Assembly: GCA_027013165.1 (NCBI GenBank)
Contig: JALUXV010000200.1
Coordinates: 1-53,324, forward strand
Length of the DNA: 53,324 bases
Reading direction: 5' to 3'
Source: Alteromonadaceae bacterium
GTDB taxonomy: Bacteria; Pseudomonadota; Gammaproteobacteria; Enterobacterales; Alteromonadaceae
The number at the start of each line of letters is the position of its first letter. The stretch's first letter is position 1. The notes beneath the pieces are model-generated. The model was not told the origin of the DNA, did not search any database, and saw nothing but the letters and a program-made list of their open reading frames with translations. Position numbers and translations under genes: made by a program. Positions 51,010 through 53,324 of this stretch are shown piece by piece.

Positions 51010-51352
51010 AATGAGTCTTTGTCAGAGTCTGTTTGACGTGATAGCTGACTATCAACTAGAGCGTGAAGAACAAATTGTCAAGGTTGTGACGATCCATGTT
51101 GGACCTCTGTCAGGCGTGGAGCCGACACTTTTTGTAAGAGCGTTTAACTTATTAAAAGGCCAAACAATAGGGGAGCAAGCAGTGTTACGCATTGATGTTT
51201 CACCCATCAAAGTAGTCTGTAAATTATGTGGTAGTGAGAGCGAAGTCTCTGCAAACAGGATTATTTGTTCACAATGTGGCTCATGGCAAACAACGCTTAT
51301 TGAGGGTGATCAGTTTGTTTTAAGCCGAATTGAATTTATGCAGTCTCGTTAA
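51002..51352 (+). CDS. hypA: Hydrogenase nickel-insertion protein HypA
   Basis: A 116-residue nickel metallochaperone. Its GTG start gives MHEMSLCQSL, so the nickel-binding His2 is in place. The zinc site has two pairs, CKLC and CSQC, in the order expected. It works with HypB to load nickel into HynL. It overlaps hypC, and hypB follows 26 bases on with AGGAAGG before its ATG. Length and motifs are normal for the family. Confidence 0.93.
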   Translation: MHEMSLCQSLFDVIADYQLEREEQIVKVVTIHVGPLSGVEPTLFVRAFNLLKGQTIGEQAVLRIDVSPIKVVCKLCGSESEVSANRIICSQCGSWQTTLIEGDQFVLSRIEFMQSR

Positions 51353-51378
51353 TTAAAAGATCAGGAAGGTAAAGAATT

Positions 51379-52122
51379 ATGTGCGGTGGTTGTGGCTGTG
51401 AAAGTAAAAAAGAATCGTCTCTCAATACAGACTTTAGGGTCGACGTAGTAAATATGGCTGAAGATATTAAAGGCAAAAATGCTGCAGTGGCAAAGACTAA
51501 CAAAGCCTTGTTTGACGCACACAATGTTTTAGTGATCAATTTAATGTCCTCACCAGGAAGCGGTAAAACCCGCCTGCTTGAAGAAACACTTAGGCGGCTA
51601 AAACACCGATACCAATTTGCTGTATTAGAGGGGGATTTAGAAACAGAGAATGATGCCAATCGCATTCGTCGGCACGGTATTCATGCAGAACAAATTGCTA
51701 CTGGACAAGGCTGTCATTTAGACGCAGATATGGTCTCGACGGCAATCGGGAATTTTGAGTTAGCTAGTCTGGATGTGCTGTTTATTGAAAATGTAGGCAA
51801 TTTAATTTGTCCTGCCTGCTTTGACCTTGGGCAACACAAAAACGTGATTTTGCTGTCTGTGCCGGAGGGCGATGACAAGCCAGAAAAATATCCCATTATG
51901 TTTCGTGCTGCGGACGTAATGCTTATCACTAAGACAGACTTCTTAGACTTTGTCATGGAGTTTGATGTCAGTCGAGCGATCAAGTCTTTCAACAGTGTAG
52001 GTGATAATGCGCCTGTATTGGAGGTGTCAGTAAAGGATGACGAACGCTTCAATGGATGGCTTGCCTACTTAACGCAAATAATTGACACGCACCTGTCAAA
52101 CCAAACCAGACAACACAGGTGA
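51379..52122 (+). CDS. hypB: Hydrogenase maturation GTPase HypB
   Basis: A 247-residue GTPase that drives nickel delivery with HypA. The N-terminus MCGGCGC gives the high-affinity nickel site (Cys2, Cys5, Cys7). The P-loop SPGSGKT is at residues 58-64. The G-domain metal site has GQGCHLDADM (Cys112, His113) and GNLICPACFDLG. There is no His-rich storage stretch as in some HypBs. hypD starts eight bases after its stop. Confidence 0.93.
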   Translation: MCGGCGCESKKESSLNTDFRVDVVNMAEDIKGKNAAVAKTNKALFDAHNVLVINLMSSPGSGKTRLLEETLRRLKHRYQFAVLEGDLETENDANRIRRHGIHAEQIATGQGCHLDADMVSTAIGNFELASLDVLFIENVGNLICPACFDLGQHKNVILLSVPEGDDKPEKYPIMFRAADVMLITKTDFLDFVMEFDVSRAIKSFNSVGDNAPVLEVSVKDDERFNGWLAYLTQIIDTHLSNQTRQHR

Positions 52123-52129
52123 GATAACC

Positions 52130-53263
52130 ATGCATAACGCAGAATCGTTGTTAAAGAGTGTAAAAATCGAAACGTTTCCAAAGCCACTTCGTATTCTCAA
52201 TGTGTGTGGCGGTCATGAGCGAGCGATCACAAAAGCGGGTCTGCGAACGCTTTTTGATCACAATATTCATTTAATACCGGGATCTGGATGCCCTGTTTGC
52301 ATATGCCCTGAAGAAGATATTGCATGTGCAATCACGCTAGCGTTTAAAGAGAAAGTTATTTTGGTTAGTTTCGGGGATATGGTGAGAGTACCTATCTCTG
52401 ATTCGATTAATGGATGCCATTCACTTGCTGACGCGAAAACGAAAGGCGCAAACATTCGCGCAATTGCCTCACCTAATGAAGCGCTTTTTATTGCTCAGTC
52501 AAATCCAAAATCAATGGTTATTTTCTTTGCTGTCGGATTTGAAACGACCATGGCCCCAATTGCTGCTGCGTTACAAACTCGACTTCCTACCAATTTAAAA
52601 GTGCTGTTATCAGGACGTCTAACCTGGCCCGCTGTTGAGCACCTTCTTAGACAACGAAGTGACGCGTTCGATGCGCTCGTCGCTCCAGGGCACGTAGCAA
52701 CTATTATGGGAGTGAACCAGTGGCGTTTTATCGTTGAACATTTTGATTTACCCGTGTGTGTTTCCGGCTTTCACTCAGAAAGTCTGATTCTTGCCATTTA
52801 TACGTTGATAGAAGACAGAAAAAAGGGACGACACACATTAACAAATGCCTACCCTGAAGTAGTAAGAGGTGAGGGGAATCTTACGGCACAATCAGTGCTG
52901 AAAAGCGCCTTTAATGTCGTTGATGCAAACTGGCGTGGCATTGGAGTAATACCCGCTTCAGGTTTTGTCTTATCAGAGAAACTGGCGGACCTCGATGTAT
53001 TCAGTGAATTTAAGCGAGATAAACTCTACAACAAGTGCACAGAACCGTTACTTGATGACGATTCACCTTGCACATCCGTCACGCTCGGCCAACTTCGTCC
53101 TGATCATTGCCCATACTTTGGTAAAAGCTGCAAACCAAACACACCAAAGGGCGCATGCATGGTGTCGGCTGAAGGAGCGTGTCGTATTTGGTATACAACT
53201 GCCGACCAGAACGCTTTTCATACTACCTCAGAGCGAATAGCACTGACTCGGGATGTGCCATGA
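52130..53263 (+). CDS. hypD: Hydrogenase maturation Fe-S protein HypD
   Basis: A 377-residue scaffold where CO and cyanide are joined to iron. From the ATG at 52130 (AGGTGAG upstream; the open frame reaches back into hypB) it has NVCGGHERAI with catalytic Cys26, then GSGCPVC (Cys54, Cys57), FAVGFETT and a C-terminal [4Fe-4S] set in HCPYFGKSC, GACMVSAEGAC. The usual GPGCPVC reads GSGCPVC here. It overlaps the next start by four bases (ATGA). Confidence 0.93.
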   Translation: MHNAESLLKSVKIETFPKPLRILNVCGGHERAITKAGLRTLFDHNIHLIPGSGCPVCICPEEDIACAITLAFKEKVILVSFGDMVRVPISDSINGCHSLADAKTKGANIRAIASPNEALFIAQSNPKSMVIFFAVGFETTMAPIAAALQTRLPTNLKVLLSGRLTWPAVEHLLRQRSDAFDALVAPGHVATIMGVNQWRFIVEHFDLPVCVSGFHSESLILAIYTLIEDRKKGRHTLTNAYPEVVRGEGNLTAQSVLKSAFNVVDANWRGIGVIPASGFVLSEKLADLDVFSEFKRDKLYNKCTEPLLDDDSPCTSVTLGQLRPDHCPYFGKSCKPNTPKGACMVSAEGACRIWYTTADQNAFHTTSERIALTRDVP

Positions 53264-53324
53264 GCTCGACATCATCTAGCCACGCACAAAATAACACAAT
53301 TCCTCAATCGGTAGCTTATGAGGT
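53260..53324 (+). CDS. Start of a further hyp gene (probably hypF or hypE), cut by the window end
   Basis: An ATG overlapping the hypD stop opens a frame that runs to the window edge: MSSTSSSHAQNNTIPQSVAY and on, 21 full codons. Only hypF and hypE of the maturation set are missing so far. SVAYEV could be the first strand of a HypF acylphosphatase domain, but too little is visible to be sure. Confidence 0.5.
   Translation, partial: MSSTSSSHAQNNTIPQSVAYE

Overview
The window looks like an accessory island of a marine gammaproteobacterium of the Alteromonas group. This is inferred from the style of the proteins and from the HynS-HynL-Hyp hydrogenase cluster at the right end, which resembles the one known from 'deep ecotype' Alteromonas. 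No search was possible, so the genus is an inference. Many genes start with GTG, and neighbouring genes often overlap by a few bases (ATGA, TGATG or TAATG junctions). No rRNA, tRNA or CRISPR array was seen.

Layout. (1) 1-5016 is mixed flanking sequence: the start of a GH31 glycosidase, a small exported protein, an AldB/ExaC-type aldehyde dehydrogenase, a mercury uptake locus (merR divergent from merT-merP and a GDCCVxC protein, with no merA), and a YkgJ-type cysteine-cluster protein. (2) 5200-18468 is a mobile region. It has a full-length Tn3-family transposase, a SprT-like metalloprotease, a helicase with an unknown partner gene, an orphan controller-type (C-protein-like) regulator, a divergent TnpS/TnpT-like cointegrate-resolution pair, and a complete four-gene type II CBASS antiphage operon (CapV phospholipase, DncV-like cyclase, Cap2, Cap3). 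I could not find terminal inverted repeats. (3) 18597-34020 is a copper/silver module: a CusRS two-component system divergent from a 12-gene operon with a CusCBA efflux pump, DUF411, CopC, CopD, two PepSY membrane proteins (one fused to a ferredoxin reductase) and several small exported proteins. CusB carries three tandem CusF-like domains. (4) 34284-37814 is on the minus strand: two uncharacterised coiled-coil proteins and an unusual fusion of a short-chain dehydrogenase with a berberine-bridge-type flavin oxidase. (5) 38030-53324 is a long plus-strand run with no large gap. It begins with metal-stress envelope proteins (barrel protein, dihaem cytochrome c, Met-rich proteins), passes through a redox chain (flavin/2Fe-2S reductase, cytochrome b, seven-haem cytochrome c) and ends with a periplasmic [NiFe] hydrogenase and its maturation genes hynD, hupH, hypC, hypA, hypB, hypD and the start of one more.

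How it may work together. Two near-identical palindromes, TGATTACA-N4-TGTAAT, lie upstream of the cus operon (20878-20895) and of the second long run (37912-37929). They are good candidates for the binding site of the CusR-like regulator encoded between them. If so, the metal-stress genes and possibly the hydrogenase share one metal-sensing switch. The reductase, cytochrome b and multihaem cytochrome c could join the NAD(P)H pool to periplasmic electron carriers or to the hydrogenase. The CBASS operon is best read as defence cargo of the Tn3-type element.
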